Below, piece after piece: positions 18,753 to 28,005 of a DNA stretch of 59,945 nt. Source of the stretch: Labrenzia sp. DG1229 (GTDB taxonomy: Bacteria; Pseudomonadota; Alphaproteobacteria; Rhizobiales; Stappiaceae); assembly GCF_000521215.1 (NCBI RefSeq), contig NZ_KI928932.1, positions 271,316 through 331,260 of the forward strand, in the 5' to 3' direction. Numbering within the stretch: position 1 is the stretch's first letter; every line of letters begins with the position of its first letter. A program made the position numbers and the translations under genes. The notes under the pieces were generated by a model. That model saw only the letters and a list, made by a program, of their open reading frames with translations. It did not search any database and was not told the origin of the DNA.

Positions 18753-19318
18753 TGCAACGTGTCCTTGGGCTTTCGTCCCGGCGCCCGGTAAACATCGCTG
18801 ATCTGGCGAATACGGACGTCCCCTATCCCGTCCTCTTTGAGATCGATCCGTTTCTTGTCACGCTTGCGTTTGATAAAGATTTCATCCTGGTGATGGAGTT
18901 CGACGAACTCGCGGATCCATGCGATCAGCCCCGGAGGCATGGGAACCTTCTCGACCATGACATCCGTCGTGTCGGCGTAGTCCTGTCCCTCGTAGGCCGA
19001 TGCGGTCAGCAGCATCACATCCATCGGCACGTCACGCTCGACCTCGTCGGCCGGACGCATGATGACGTAAATGGACGGCACTTTGTCGGAAAGCGCAGTC
19101 AAGTAGGCTTCGGTATCGGTGCGATGCAGTTCCAGGCTCAGCGTTGCGGCGTGATATTCGACCGCCTCGCCTTCTTTGCGCAGAACGGTCCAATCGGCAG
19201 CTTTGGCGCCGGGAAGCAGGGAAACGGGGCGCCAGCTCCATTTCTGCCATTTCGTAACACCGGGCAATCTTCTAACCACGACACCAACCGGCATCGCTCG
19301 CATTCTTTCGCCTGTCAC
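18749..19318 (-). CDS. DUF3305 family protein of the FDH cluster
   Basis: 189 residues from a GTG at 19318, preceded by GGGAGGAG at about 8 nt; the frame is open to 19384 but the extension is unlikely to be translated. The conserved start MPVGVVVRRLPGVTKWQKWSWRPVSLLPGA is the DUF3305 hallmark. It is a soluble, mixed alpha/beta protein of unknown function that accompanies DUF3306 and FDH genes. It heads the minus-strand FDH transcript, so the promoter should lie in 19319-19520, shared with the divergent ferredoxin gene. Confidence 0.82.
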   Translation of the reverse strand: MTGERMRAMPVGVVVRRLPGVTKWQKWSWRPVSLLPGAKAADWTVLRKEGEAVEYHAATLSLELHRTDTEAYLTALSDKVPSIYVIMRPADEVERDVPMDVMLLTASAYEGQDYADTTDVMVEKVPMPPGLIAWIREFVELHHQDEIFIKRKRDKKRIDLKEDGIGDVRIRQISDVYRAPGRKPKDTLQ

Positions 19319-19520
19319 TGCGGATTCTCCTCCCACCCGCGGGTCACAAATCGCTTTCGCGGATTTCCCTACATGCTGTAGCAAGATGAATAAATTTCAA
19401 GCCCCGCAGAAGTCGAACTTGACCTGACACGACATCCGCCCTTGTTATGTGAGCTGGAACACCTGCATCCGGTGAGGAGAAATCGGAGCTGACGGTTCCG
19501 GGGAGAGGACGCGAACAATT
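19319..19520. promoter_or_regulatory. Divergent promoter region of the FDH cluster
   Basis: This gap separates the two outward-facing halves of the FDH locus, so both promoters should be here. The segment 19390-19510 is relatively free of coding signal. I cannot pick a certain -35/-10 pair or operator by eye. Confidence 0.4.
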
Positions 19521-21489
19521 ATGAGTGACAGCAAGATTCTGCTGTGCGATTGCCGGAAAAGTCAGGCAATCGAGCCAGAACGGATTGAACAAGCCGTTGG
19601 ATTATCCTGCTCGAAAATTCACACCGAACTTTGCCGCGCGGAAGCCGGAATTGCCGAAGAAGCGATTCGCACGGGCAACGTTCTGATCGCTTGCGGTCAG
19701 GAACAGACCTTTTTCGAAGAGATCGCAGCCGACATCGACGCAGACGATCCGGTCTTCGTCGACCTGCGCGATCGCGCAGGCTGGACCGCAAGCACAAATT
19801 CGCCGACCCCCAAAATGGCGGCTCTGATTGCTGACGCCCTTCTGCCGTTGCCGGCCGAAAAGGTTCTCGATGTCCAGTCCGCCGGCACCTGCATCATTCT
19901 TGGCGAAACGGAGGTTGCGCTTTCTGCTGCCGGTCATCTGTGTGACGCGTTGAGTGTCACGGTCGTGCTTGCACCGGACGCGGACTTGCCGGTCACCGAC
20001 GACCGGCGTTTCGATATCGTCCGCGGCAGGGTCAAGGCGGCATCCGGCGCGCTCGGACAGTTCAGCCTTTCGTTCGAACAACTACAGGAGCGCATTCCGG
20101 GGGGCCGGGGAACCTTCGGCTGGACGGAACCGCGCAATGGTGGCCGGACTGAATGCGACATTATTCTGGATCTCCGCCGGGCGGTCCAACCGCTTTTTCC
20201 GGCACCGGACAAGCGGGAAGGATATCTGCGAACCGATCCCGGCAATACCGAGGCCCGCATAAAGGCCATACTCGAAGCTTCTCAGCTCACCGGCACATTC
20301 GAAAAACCGATCTACGTCAAGCTGAACGAACAGCTTTGTGCGCACTCGCGCGCACAAAAGACCGGCTGCACACGCTGCCTCGATCTTTGCCCGACCGGCG
20401 CGATCTCTCCGGCAGGGGACCATGTCGTTGTCGATGCGATGACCTGCGCCGGATGCGGAAGTTGCTCTGCTGTCTGTCCATCCGGCGCAATTTCCTACGA
20501 TGCACCGCCCGTTGAGCATATCTTTCAACGGATCCGGACACTTTCCTCCACATGGCGGAAACTGGATACCGGCAGTCCGCATCTTCTCGTGCACGACGGC
20601 AGTCACGGACTTGAATTGATCCGTCTCAGCGCACGCCATGGCAAGGGTCTGCCCTACGATGTGATCCCCCTGGAAATACAGGCGCTCGCCGGGTTCGGTC
20701 ATTCGGAGATGCTCTCAGCCCTGGCCAGCGGCTTCGGGTCGGTGACGCTGTTGTTGTCACCAGAAACGGAAAGGGACGGCCTTTCGTTCCAGTTGGAACT
20801 GGCGAACGCGATTGCCCGGAACGATCAGGTCCGATCGATTGAGCCGACGGATCCGGACCAGCTTGAAGCGTATCTTTACGAGGAAAGGCAGGCCGAGCCT
20901 GTCGCCCGGCCTATCCTGCCCATCGGGTCGCGCCGGCAGGTCTCCCGTCTTGCGGCAAAGGCGCTGAATGACACGGATGAACCGATCGTGTTGCCGAAAG
21001 GCGCGCCTTATGGTGCGGTCGATCTGAACCTGAGCAGTTGCACACTTTGTCTGTCATGCGTCTCCTTGTGTCCTGCAGGTGCTCTGAAGGAAAATACCGG
21101 ACAAGCCGCAGCTGCGCTTCCAGGAAGATGCCTGCCTGCAATGCGGGATCTGCGTAAATCTTTGCCCGGAAAGCGCCTTGTCTTTGGAGCCGCGCCTGAA
21201 CCTTGCGGACGACGCGTTGACACCTGTTGTCCTCAAGGAAGAGGAGCCGTTCAATTGTGTCGAATGCGGCAAGCCGTTCGGTGTCCGCTCGATGGTGGAG
21301 CGAATGACCGAGCAACTCGCCGGCAAACATGGAATGTTCCAGGACAACAAGGCAGCCAAGCTCATTCAGATGTGCGACGACTGCCGCGTCAACGCGGTGT
21401 ATCACTCGGAGAACAACCCATTCGCCATGGGCGAAAAACCAAAGATACGCACCACCGAAGACTACATCAGCAAGCGGCGCGACCATTGA
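19521..21489 (+). pseudogene. Large 4Fe-4S ferredoxin of the FDH cluster, broken by one frameshift
   Basis: From ATG 19521 the frame runs in register with two ferredoxin motifs (CTRCLDLCPTGAI, CAGCGSCSAVCPSGAI) and a third (CTLCLSCVSLCPAGAL). It then slips at ACCGGAC, 21097-21103. Dropping one G restores DKPQLRFQEDACLQCGICVNLCPESAL and joins the downstream frame ending KRRDH at 21489, for a 655-residue protein with four clusters. Without the repair the frame runs on antisense to the next gene to 22361. Likely role: electron transfer or assembly for FDH. Real mutation versus sequence error cannot be told here. Confidence 0.85.
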
Positions 21490-21505
21490 ACCACGGAAAT
21501 CAAGA

Positions 21506-22285
21506 TCACTGGTACTGTATGGGTGCGCCGAGATCTGCCGGAGGGATCCTTGAAACGAAAGCCAGGATGGCATCAAGGTCGTCCAGCGTGAGTTCAAGCG
21601 GTGCTATTGGCGATGGCCGGCTGATATCGAACGGTTCCGTAACACCTTCAACTTGGGTAAAGGATGGGTGCGGGTTGAGCACGAAAAACGCCTCAAATCG
21701 TACTTTCCAGTCCGAAAAACTGCGCATGACGGCAAACGAAGGTGACGACCCGATCGTCGTCAACCGGGTTGCCTCATTGACCATGTGGCAGCGCCCGCAA
21801 TGCAGAACCGCCAGTTTCTCGCCGAAGACGACATCACCGGAAACGGCTTCAGACACATCGACCTTCGGTTTTGCAACCGCCGCGGTGAACAGCTGCGTTC
21901 CCCCCGGTTTGAAGGCGTCTATTGTTTTTCTGCCGATATCTCCTCTCATCCAGTCTTCAAAACGGATGACAAACTCGTTCCCGATATCAGTGGTGGCAAA
22001 ATACCAGTCGCTTCCTATTCCCGAAAAAGCCGGTACCCCTTCGGAAGTTCTTGAGAAAGCGGCATCGGCGGCGGTATCTTCCGGAACGATTTCAATTCGG
22101 ATACCGGTCTTGAGTGAAAACCGCGGCAGCAGATGTTTCAGGAATCCGGACGCCACCAGATCTTCCGGCGCACTCACGCGAAACGATTTTGCCGAAGCCA
22201 TGCCCGACGGCAGCAGCCCGGCACCAAAAACCAGTCCGAACAGGACTACAAGAAAAAGACGACAGCACACGCGCTCCTCCCTCAC
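21506..22285 (-). CDS. Exported protein joining a substrate-binding-like N-terminus to a cytochrome c motif
   Basis: 259 residues with an export signal. Residues about 34-95 (FRVSAPEDLVASGFLKHLLPRF..TGIRIEIV) resemble the first lobe of a TupA/ModA-type binding protein. Residues 163-167 are CGRCH, a covalent heme-c site, followed by a TLDDLDAILAFVSRIPP helix typical of the end of class-I cytochromes. It lies tail-to-tail with the ferredoxin gene inside the FDH locus. It could be a periplasmic electron carrier whose lobe recognises an oxyanion, but that is inference. The gene is intact. Confidence 0.7.
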   Translation of the reverse strand: MREERVCCRLFLVVLFGLVFGAGLLPSGMASAKSFRVSAPEDLVASGFLKHLLPRFSLKTGIRIEIVPEDTAADAAFSRTSEGVPAFSGIGSDWYFATTDIGNEFVIRFEDWMRGDIGRKTIDAFKPGGTQLFTAAVAKPKVDVSEAVSGDVVFGEKLAVLHCGRCHMVNEATRLTTIGSSPSFAVMRSFSDWKVRFEAFFVLNPHPSFTQVEGVTEPFDISRPSPIAPLELTLDDLDAILAFVSRIPPADLGAPIQYQ

Positions 22286-22357
22286 GTTGCCGAAACCAGA
22301 CGTTAGGGTACACAGACACGGGCCGTCAATTCACACAACGCTTATTGGGAGGATTAA

Positions 22358-22546
22358 ATGAGCGACGAATTCAACATGTCCATGCGCAAATTCCTGAAAC
22401 AGGTTGGGGTCACCTCTCAGCAGGCAATTGAAGAAGCGGTCAGAAATGCGGATCCATCGCAAGGCAAGAAATACAGGATCAAGGCGGTCGTGACCATCGA
22501 GGAAATCGGTCTGGCGCACGAAGTCAACGGCGAGATCGAGGGGTAA
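22358..22546 (+). CDS. DUF6494 family small protein
   Basis: 62 residues, soluble: FNMSMRKFLKQVGVTSQQAIEEAV at the start and YRIKAVVTIEEIGLAHEVNGEIEG at the end. It matches the small DUF6494 proteins found beside FDH accessory genes. GGGAGGA directly precedes the ATG. It opens a plus-strand operon with mrp, a lipoate-ligase-like gene and a DUF6505 gene. Function unknown. Confidence 0.75.
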   Translation: MSDEFNMSMRKFLKQVGVTSQQAIEEAVRNADPSQGKKYRIKAVVTIEEIGLAHEVNGEIEG

Positions 22547-22553
22547 ACCGGTC

Positions 22554-23645
22554 GTGCCCCTGACGCGTGAAACCGTTCTGAATACATTGAAATCCGTCAA
22601 GGATCCGAACTCCGGCGAGAACATCGTCGCCTCGGGCATGGTGCGCGCTCTCCAGATCGGCGAAGGCACCATCCGTTTCGTGATGGAGATTGACGCAAGC
22701 CGCATGGGTGAGATGGAAGCACTCAAGGCCGATGCCGAAAGCCGCCTGTCCGTTCTCGAAGGTTGTGGAAATGTCCAGATAATCCTGACAGCCCACTCCG
22801 AGAAAGCGGCTGAAGCAGCAAAACCGAGCGAACCGACACCGATAAAACCACGTCCGGCGCCTCCAGGATCGTCCGGACCGCAAAAGGTGCCGGGCATCGA
22901 CAGGATCATCGCTGTTGCCTCGGGAAAAGGTGGTGTCGGAAAATCGACTGTTGCTTCCAACCTCGCCTGTGCGCTGGCCGCCGAGGGCCGCAAGGTCGGT
23001 CTGCTCGATGCCGACGTTTACGGTCCGTCGCAGCCAAAGATGCTAGGCATATCCGGGCGGCCGACATCTCCGGACGGCCAGATGATCCTGCCCCTTCGCA
23101 ACCACGGCGTAACCATGATCTCCATCGGTCTGATGACGTCAGGCGACCAGGCTGTCGTCTGGCGCGGGCCCATGCTGATGGGTGCGCTTCAGCAGATGAT
23201 GGGTCAGGTGCAATGGGGCGCCCTGGATGTGCTGATTGTCGACTTGCCGCCGGGCACCGGTGACGTCCAGATGACGCTCTGCCAGAAGTTCATTGTCGAC
23301 GGTGCGATCATCGTATCGACTCCGCAGGACGTTGCGCTTCTGGACGCCCGCAAGGGCATCGACATGTTCCAGCAGATGCAGGTTCCCATCATTGGCATGA
23401 TCGAAAACATGTCGACGCATATCTGCTCCAATTGCGGGCACGAGGAGCATGTCTTCGGACACGGCGGCGTGGCGGCGGAAGCCGAAAAACTCGACGTTCC
23501 GCTTCTGGCCGAAGTGCCGCTGCACCTGAACATCCGCCTCGCCGGAGACGGCGGAACGCCGATTACCGTGCAGGCACCCGATGCTCCCGAGGCAAGCGTT
23601 TTCCGGCAACTTGCCAGGACACTGGTCGCGGAGGGCCAGGCATGA
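22554..23645 (+). CDS. apbC: Mrp/ApbC family P-loop ATPase (Fe-S cluster carrier)
   Basis: 363 residues from a GTG at 22554. An N-terminal MIP18-like domain (residues about 1-80) and a Pro-rich linker precede the ATPase domain with VASGKGGVGKSTVASNLACAL (deviant Walker A) and LDADVYGPSQPKML. CSNCGHEEHVFG near residue 290 carries the CxxC that binds a bridging Fe-S cluster. Such proteins deliver Fe-S clusters to targets; here likely to FDH ferredoxin subunits. It overlaps the next gene by 4 nt. Confidence 0.92.
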   Translation: MPLTRETVLNTLKSVKDPNSGENIVASGMVRALQIGEGTIRFVMEIDASRMGEMEALKADAESRLSVLEGCGNVQIILTAHSEKAAEAAKPSEPTPIKPRPAPPGSSGPQKVPGIDRIIAVASGKGGVGKSTVASNLACALAAEGRKVGLLDADVYGPSQPKMLGISGRPTSPDGQMILPLRNHGVTMISIGLMTSGDQAVVWRGPMLMGALQQMMGQVQWGALDVLIVDLPPGTGDVQMTLCQKFIVDGAIIVSTPQDVALLDARKGIDMFQQMQVPIIGMIENMSTHICSNCGHEEHVFGHGGVAAEAEKLDVPLLAEVPLHLNIRLAGDGGTPITVQAPDAPEASVFRQLARTLVAEGQA

Positions 23646-24343
23646 GCGATCCGACCTTCCCGCCACTGTTTCAGGGTGAGGCACTAGCCGGTCAGGCCGA
23701 TCCGTTCGAGCGGGCGCTGGCACTTGCCATTACCGGAACAGACCCTGGAACCGTTGTCCATAATCTTACCGGCAACACGTTGCAGGCGAGCCTGATATTC
23801 GCTCCGGAGGTTCCGCTCGAAGAGGCTATGGCAATGTTGCCCGTATGCGGTCTCGGTTTTCAGGCCGCCCTCGGCGCCCTGGCGCCTCCCGAAGTCGCGG
23901 TCCATCTGGAGTGGGATGGCACAATCCGCGTCAACGGCGCTGTCTGCGGCCGAATGCGCGTCAAGTCGTCGACAACCGATCCTGCAGAAACACCCGATTG
24001 GCTGATCGTAGGACTGGAACTCAACATGTCGAGTTCGGAACCCGATCCCGGCATCACATCCGACAAGACCTGGCTTTGGGAAGAAGGCTGTGCCGAAATC
24101 ACGGCTGACGACTTGCTTGAAGCCTGGGTGCGCCACAGCCTTTACTGGATCAACCGATGGCTTGATGAAGGCTTGCGCCCGGTTCATGCGGATTGGCGCG
24201 GCCTAGTGCCAACGCTTGGGGAACCCGTCGAAATTGACGAACGCGCGGGAACTTTCGTTGGTGTCGACGAGAATTTCGGCATGTTGCTCCGGGATGGAGA
24301 CGAGACAATTCTCATCCCGCTTTCGAGCCGACTGGAGACCTAG
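23642..24343 (+). CDS. Biotin/lipoate protein ligase-like protein (DUF4444)
   Basis: 233 residues from ATG 23642, which overlaps the mrp stop (ATGA). The fold resembles biotin/lipoate ligases: ALAITGTDPGTVVHNLTGN, then WLIVGLELNM and a C-terminal small beta domain (GEPVEIDERAGTFVGVDENFGMLLRDGDETILIPL). The usual GRGRxGRxW biotin-ligase loop is not evident, so enzymatic biotinylation is doubtful. It belongs to the FDH accessory operon; what it modifies or binds is unknown. Confidence 0.75.
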   Translation: MSDPTFPPLFQGEALAGQADPFERALALAITGTDPGTVVHNLTGNTLQASLIFAPEVPLEEAMAMLPVCGLGFQAALGALAPPEVAVHLEWDGTIRVNGAVCGRMRVKSSTTDPAETPDWLIVGLELNMSSSEPDPGITSDKTWLWEEGCAEITADDLLEAWVRHSLYWINRWLDEGLRPVHADWRGLVPTLGEPVEIDERAGTFVGVDENFGMLLRDGDETILIPLSSRLET

Positions 24344-24347
24344 GATC

Positions 24348-24824
24348 ATGAAACTCGCCCGTGCCATTCACATGGATGACAGCGACCGAAACGTCTACTT
24401 CTCCCCGGCCCGGACAGGCGAATGGTGCCTGTCGGGCGGGTTTGAATTTTCCGACTGGACCGAAGCAGATCTTGTCGGCAAGGCACGGCAGGCTTTTGCC
24501 AATGGCTGGTTGGGTCTGGAGACCTTCGGCCGCGTGACCTTCGTTGCGATCACACCGATCGAGGAAACGGAGTTTTCAGGTCTCGTCGATCGCCTCGCCC
24601 GGCATTTTGTCGACGTTTACGGTGCCCCGTCCGTCGAGGCTGCCCGGGGTGTCGCGGAAGACGAACTGCGCTACATGGCGGACCTTTGTTCCGAGCACGA
24701 TGAGAACATGCTGCTGGCCGTTCACCGGGAACTTGAGGTAGAAGGCGTCAAGGAAAGTTACAGCGCCATCGAGGCCCCGGCAGCGGAACTGGACCTGGTC
24801 GCAATGCACGGGGATCTGGAGTAA
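24348..24824 (+). CDS. DUF6505 family protein
   Basis: 158 residues from ATG 24348, 4 nt after the preceding stop; the earlier open frame from 24216 is a shadow. It starts MKLARAIHMDDSDRNVYFSPARTGEWCLSGGFEFSDW and ends with an acidic region. I recognise it as a DUF6505 member accompanying DUF6494 and Mrp. Soluble, no cofactor motif seen. Likely part of FDH maturation by association only. Confidence 0.72.
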   Translation: MKLARAIHMDDSDRNVYFSPARTGEWCLSGGFEFSDWTEADLVGKARQAFANGWLGLETFGRVTFVAITPIEETEFSGLVDRLARHFVDVYGAPSVEAARGVAEDELRYMADLCSEHDENMLLAVHRELEVEGVKESYSAIEAPAAELDLVAMHGDLE

Positions 24825-25007
24825 TAGTCATTTACAGTGACAAAGGAACCAATGTCTGAGCGGCGACCGAGGCGAAGAGGATCTTGTCGCCGACATTTGT
24901 GAAGATTAATGTCCTGAGGAGAGGGCTTGTATTGACTTTCGAATTCCACATCGTGGTGAGAAACGTGCGTATGGAGCAATAACGGCTATCCGTATCGCTT
25001 TCCATGC

Positions 25008-25037
25008 GCCCCCGGTTCCAATCGGGGGCATTTTTTT
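25008..25037 (+). terminator. Intrinsic terminator just before the efflux-pump gene
   Basis: GCCCCCG at 25008-25014 pairs with CGGGGGC at 25023-25029 around an 8-nt loop, followed by a run of seven T at 25031-25037. It lies 15 nt before the TTG start of the MFS gene and 184 nt after the FDH accessory operon. It may simply end the upstream transcript or act as an attenuator for the pump. Confidence 0.8.
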
Positions 25038-25051
25038 GAAAGACACATGAG

Positions 25052-26242
25052 TTGAAGATTGGGCATCGCACACCTCCGCATCTCGTCACGATCATCCTGC
25101 TGACGGCGTTTTCTCCGTTGTCGCTGAACATGTTCCTGCCGTCACTGGGGCATATCGCCGAGGACCTGGAGACCAACTACGCACTCGCAAGCATGGCTAT
25201 CGCCGGCTATCTGGCCGTGACTGCAGTCATTCAATTGATCGCCGGGCCCCTTGCGGATCACTTTGGCAGGCGGCCGGTTCTGTTGATCGCGTTGATAATC
25301 TTCAGCCTTTCCTCCATCGTCTGCGCAACCGCGCAGGACATCTGGGTGTTTCTCTTTTTCCGGATGCTGCAGGGCGGCATAACCGCCGGTTACACGCTGT
25401 CTATGGCAATCGTCCGCGATACGCACGCACCTCAGAAGGCAGCAGGCCTCATCGGTTACATCAGCATGTGCATGGCCATCGCCCCGATGCTCGGTCCCGT
25501 TTTCGGCGGGCTCCTTGACACGGCCTTTGGATGGCGCGCGAATTTCTATCTCTACGCAACATGCGGCGTCCTGCTGCTTGCGCTCTGCTGGTTTGATCTG
25601 GGAGAAACGAAACCCGACAGGCAGGATGACCAGCAGTCAATGACAGCTGCGATACTGGCCCTCATCGCTGAGTTCCGCTTCTGGGCCTATGCTCTTTGCA
25701 CAATGTTCACCGTCGGCGCCTTCTATATCTTTCTGGCCGGGGCGCCGCTGGTCGCTACCACGTCCTTCGGCGTGACGACAGCCGAACTTGGATTTCTGAT
25801 CGGGAGCATCACCGTCGGGTTTTCCGCCGGTGGTTTCCTGGCCGGCAGGTTTTCCTCAAGACTGTCGCTACCCGCGATGATGCTGGTCGGGCGCGTCACC
25901 GCATGCATCGGCCTCGTGGTCGGCCTGACGGTTTTCCTCGTGGGCTCGGCGTCCCCGATTGCCTTTTTCGCAAGCACGATTTTCGTTGGGATCGGAAATG
26001 GTCTCACCATTCCGGGCAGCAATTCCGGTGCGATGTCCATTCGTCCGGACCTTGCCGGCAGCGCCGCCGGACTTGTCGGAGCCCTCACCCTCGGCGGTGG
26101 TGCCGCGCTGACCAGCCTTGCAGGCATCGCCATCGGCCAGGGAGAGCAACCTGTCACCGTGCTGATCTTGATGCTGGCCAGTTCCGCGCTTGGGCTATTG
26201 TTTGCCTTTGCTGCCTTTCTGCTGGAGCGGAGACAAGGTTGA
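25052..26242 (+). CDS. Bcr/CflA-type MFS multidrug efflux transporter
   Basis: 396 residues with twelve hydrophobic segments. The start HRTPPHLVTIILLTAFSPLSLNMFLPSLGHIAEDL and the loop GPLADHFGRRPVLL (the RxGRR element of MFS drug:H+ antiporters) place it in the Bcr/CflA group, which exports drugs such as bicyclomycin, chloramphenicol or sulfonamides. The TTG start at 25052 keeps the conserved N-terminus; no ATG exists upstream in frame. The T-run of a terminator lies immediately ahead, so expression may be attenuated. Confidence 0.87.
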   Translation: MKIGHRTPPHLVTIILLTAFSPLSLNMFLPSLGHIAEDLETNYALASMAIAGYLAVTAVIQLIAGPLADHFGRRPVLLIALIIFSLSSIVCATAQDIWVFLFFRMLQGGITAGYTLSMAIVRDTHAPQKAAGLIGYISMCMAIAPMLGPVFGGLLDTAFGWRANFYLYATCGVLLLALCWFDLGETKPDRQDDQQSMTAAILALIAEFRFWAYALCTMFTVGAFYIFLAGAPLVATTSFGVTTAELGFLIGSITVGFSAGGFLAGRFSSRLSLPAMMLVGRVTACIGLVVGLTVFLVGSASPIAFFASTIFVGIGNGLTIPGSNSGAMSIRPDLAGSAAGLVGALTLGGGAALTSLAGIAIGQGEQPVTVLILMLASSALGLLFAFAAFLLERRQG

Positions 26243-26424
26243 AAGAACCCTGCATTGGTTCTGTCTGGAATGGCAGTTGCGCTGCGGAACTGAACCCTGT
26301 CGCACTGCAAGGGGAGTTGGAACAGACCGTGATTTCCCTAAAACTTGGGTAAGATCAATCGGCTATAGTTTCGAAATTACGCTGTTTTTCTGCCGGTTTT
26401 CAAACTCACGTACAGGAATGAGAC

Positions 26425-28005
26425 ATGCCGAGTATTGAACTGACGCGCCGGACACTGCTTTGTTCCGCCAGTGCCACGACATTCGGTTTGCTGCCATACA
26501 CAAGTGCCGCCAGAGCGCTATCACCGGCCCAGATTTCAGGTGTCGACGTGCCGCCGGGACAAATCGAAAAGGCTGTTGGTGAACTCGACCGGATCATAGC
26601 AAACGTGATGGAACGCAGTGATGTTCCGGGTATTGCTGTTGCGGTGGTTCATGGAGGCAATACCCTCTATGCAAAAGGATTCGGCGTCCGTGAAATCGGT
26701 TCGGCCGACGAGATCTCGACAGATACCGTCTTCCAGATCGCATCCTTGTCGAAATCCGTCGGAGCGACTGTGGTGGCCACGCAAGTCAGCAGAGGGATCG
26801 TTTCCTGGGACAGCCGGATGCGGGATCTTTTGCCGTGGTTCGCCTTGTCGGACCCGAACCGCACCGAGAGGCTGACTGTCGGTGACCTCTACAGCCATCG
26901 CTCGGGCCTGCCGGACCATGCCGGTGACGACCTGGAAGACCTCGGCTTCGACCGGACCACCATTTTGGAGCGGCTCAGGCTTTTGCCGCTCGGCCCCTTC
27001 CGCATTTCCTATGCCTATACCAATTTCGGCCTTACCGCCGCCGCCGACGCGGTCGCGCAGGCAGCCGGCACCGACTGGGAAAACCTGTCTGCGGAAATGC
27101 TTTACCAGCCGCTCGGCATGACAAACACGAGTTCGCGTTTCGACGATTTCATGGCTTCGAACAATCGTGCCATTCCACACACGCGAACCGATACCGGTTT
27201 CGAAACGCTGTTGCAGCGTGATCCGGACCCGGAGTCACCGGCAGGCGGCGTCAGTTCAACTGTCGACGATCTGGCAAAATGGCTAAAGCTGATATTGGTG
27301 AACGGAACATCTGACGGAAAACAGGTCTTCACACCGGAAGCATTACTGCCCGCAATCAGCCCGCAGAGCATTTCCGGCCGGCCCCAAGCGCCGGATGCTC
27401 GCGCGAGTTTTTACGGTTACGGTTTCGGTGTGGGTGTCGGAGCGTCCGGCCGGGTTGTGATAAGCCATTCCGGTGCCTTCCTGATGGGAACCGGCACCAA
27501 TTTCTCCATGATCCCTTCCCTTGATCTCGGTATCGTGGTCCTGACGAACGCGTCCCCGGTGGGAGCTGCCGAAGCCATTTCCGCTTCCTTCAATGACATT
27601 GCCCAGTTCGGACACGAGACCCGCGACTGGTATGCAGGTTATTCGGGGATATTCGAAAGCTTTTTCGTCAAGCGCGGAAGAACCGTTGGCCACATGCCCC
27701 CTGCGGGAGCAGCAGCTCCACTGCCCGCTGCAACCTGTGTAGGAACCTATTCCAATCCCTATTTCGGCACGGTTGAGGTGCGGGAAGACGGCGATGATCT
27801 GGTCCTTGCGGCAGGTCCGGAACCGCAACTCTACCCGCTCCAACCCTGGGACGGCGCCGTCATGGTATTCGACTTCGTCACCGAAAACGCGCCGATAGGC
27901 TCCCGCTCGACACTGACTTTCGGCGACATCACCGGTAGCCTTGCCCAAACTGTTGAGGTGGAACTTTTCGCCGAAAACGAACCGGCGTTATTCACACGCA
28001 TCTAA
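26425..28005 (+). CDS. Exported serine hydrolase, beta-lactamase class C family
   Basis: 526 residues with a signal-like N-terminus (TRRTLLCSASATTFGLLP, possibly Tat). The catalytic SxxK is SLSK in FQIASLSKSVGATVVA, the YxN is YTN in RISYAYTNFG, and a later HSG (VVISHSGAFLMG) replaces KTG. A C-terminal beta domain of about 110 residues follows (CVGTYSNPYFGTVEVRED). The set fits AmpC-like esterases and peptidases; true beta-lactamase activity is not implied. Single gene between the pump and its decayed copy. Confidence 0.88.
   Translation: MPSIELTRRTLLCSASATTFGLLPYTSAARALSPAQISGVDVPPGQIEKAVGELDRIIANVMERSDVPGIAVAVVHGGNTLYAKGFGVREIGSADEISTDTVFQIASLSKSVGATVVATQVSRGIVSWDSRMRDLLPWFALSDPNRTERLTVGDLYSHRSGLPDHAGDDLEDLGFDRTTILERLRLLPLGPFRISYAYTNFGLTAAADAVAQAAGTDWENLSAEMLYQPLGMTNTSSRFDDFMASNNRAIPHTRTDTGFETLLQRDPDPESPAGGVSSTVDDLAKWLKLILVNGTSDGKQVFTPEALLPAISPQSISGRPQAPDARASFYGYGFGVGVGASGRVVISHSGAFLMGTGTNFSMIPSLDLGIVVLTNASPVGAAEAISASFNDIAQFGHETRDWYAGYSGIFESFFVKRGRTVGHMPPAGAAAPLPAATCVGTYSNPYFGTVEVREDGDDLVLAAGPEPQLYPLQPWDGAVMVFDFVTENAPIGSRSTLTFGDITGSLAQTVEVELFAENEPALFTRI

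Noticed and set aside
21490..22361. 946-residue protein from 19521 to 22361
   Set aside because: After the frameshift near 21100 the residues are non-coding in character and run antisense to the cytochrome-hybrid gene.
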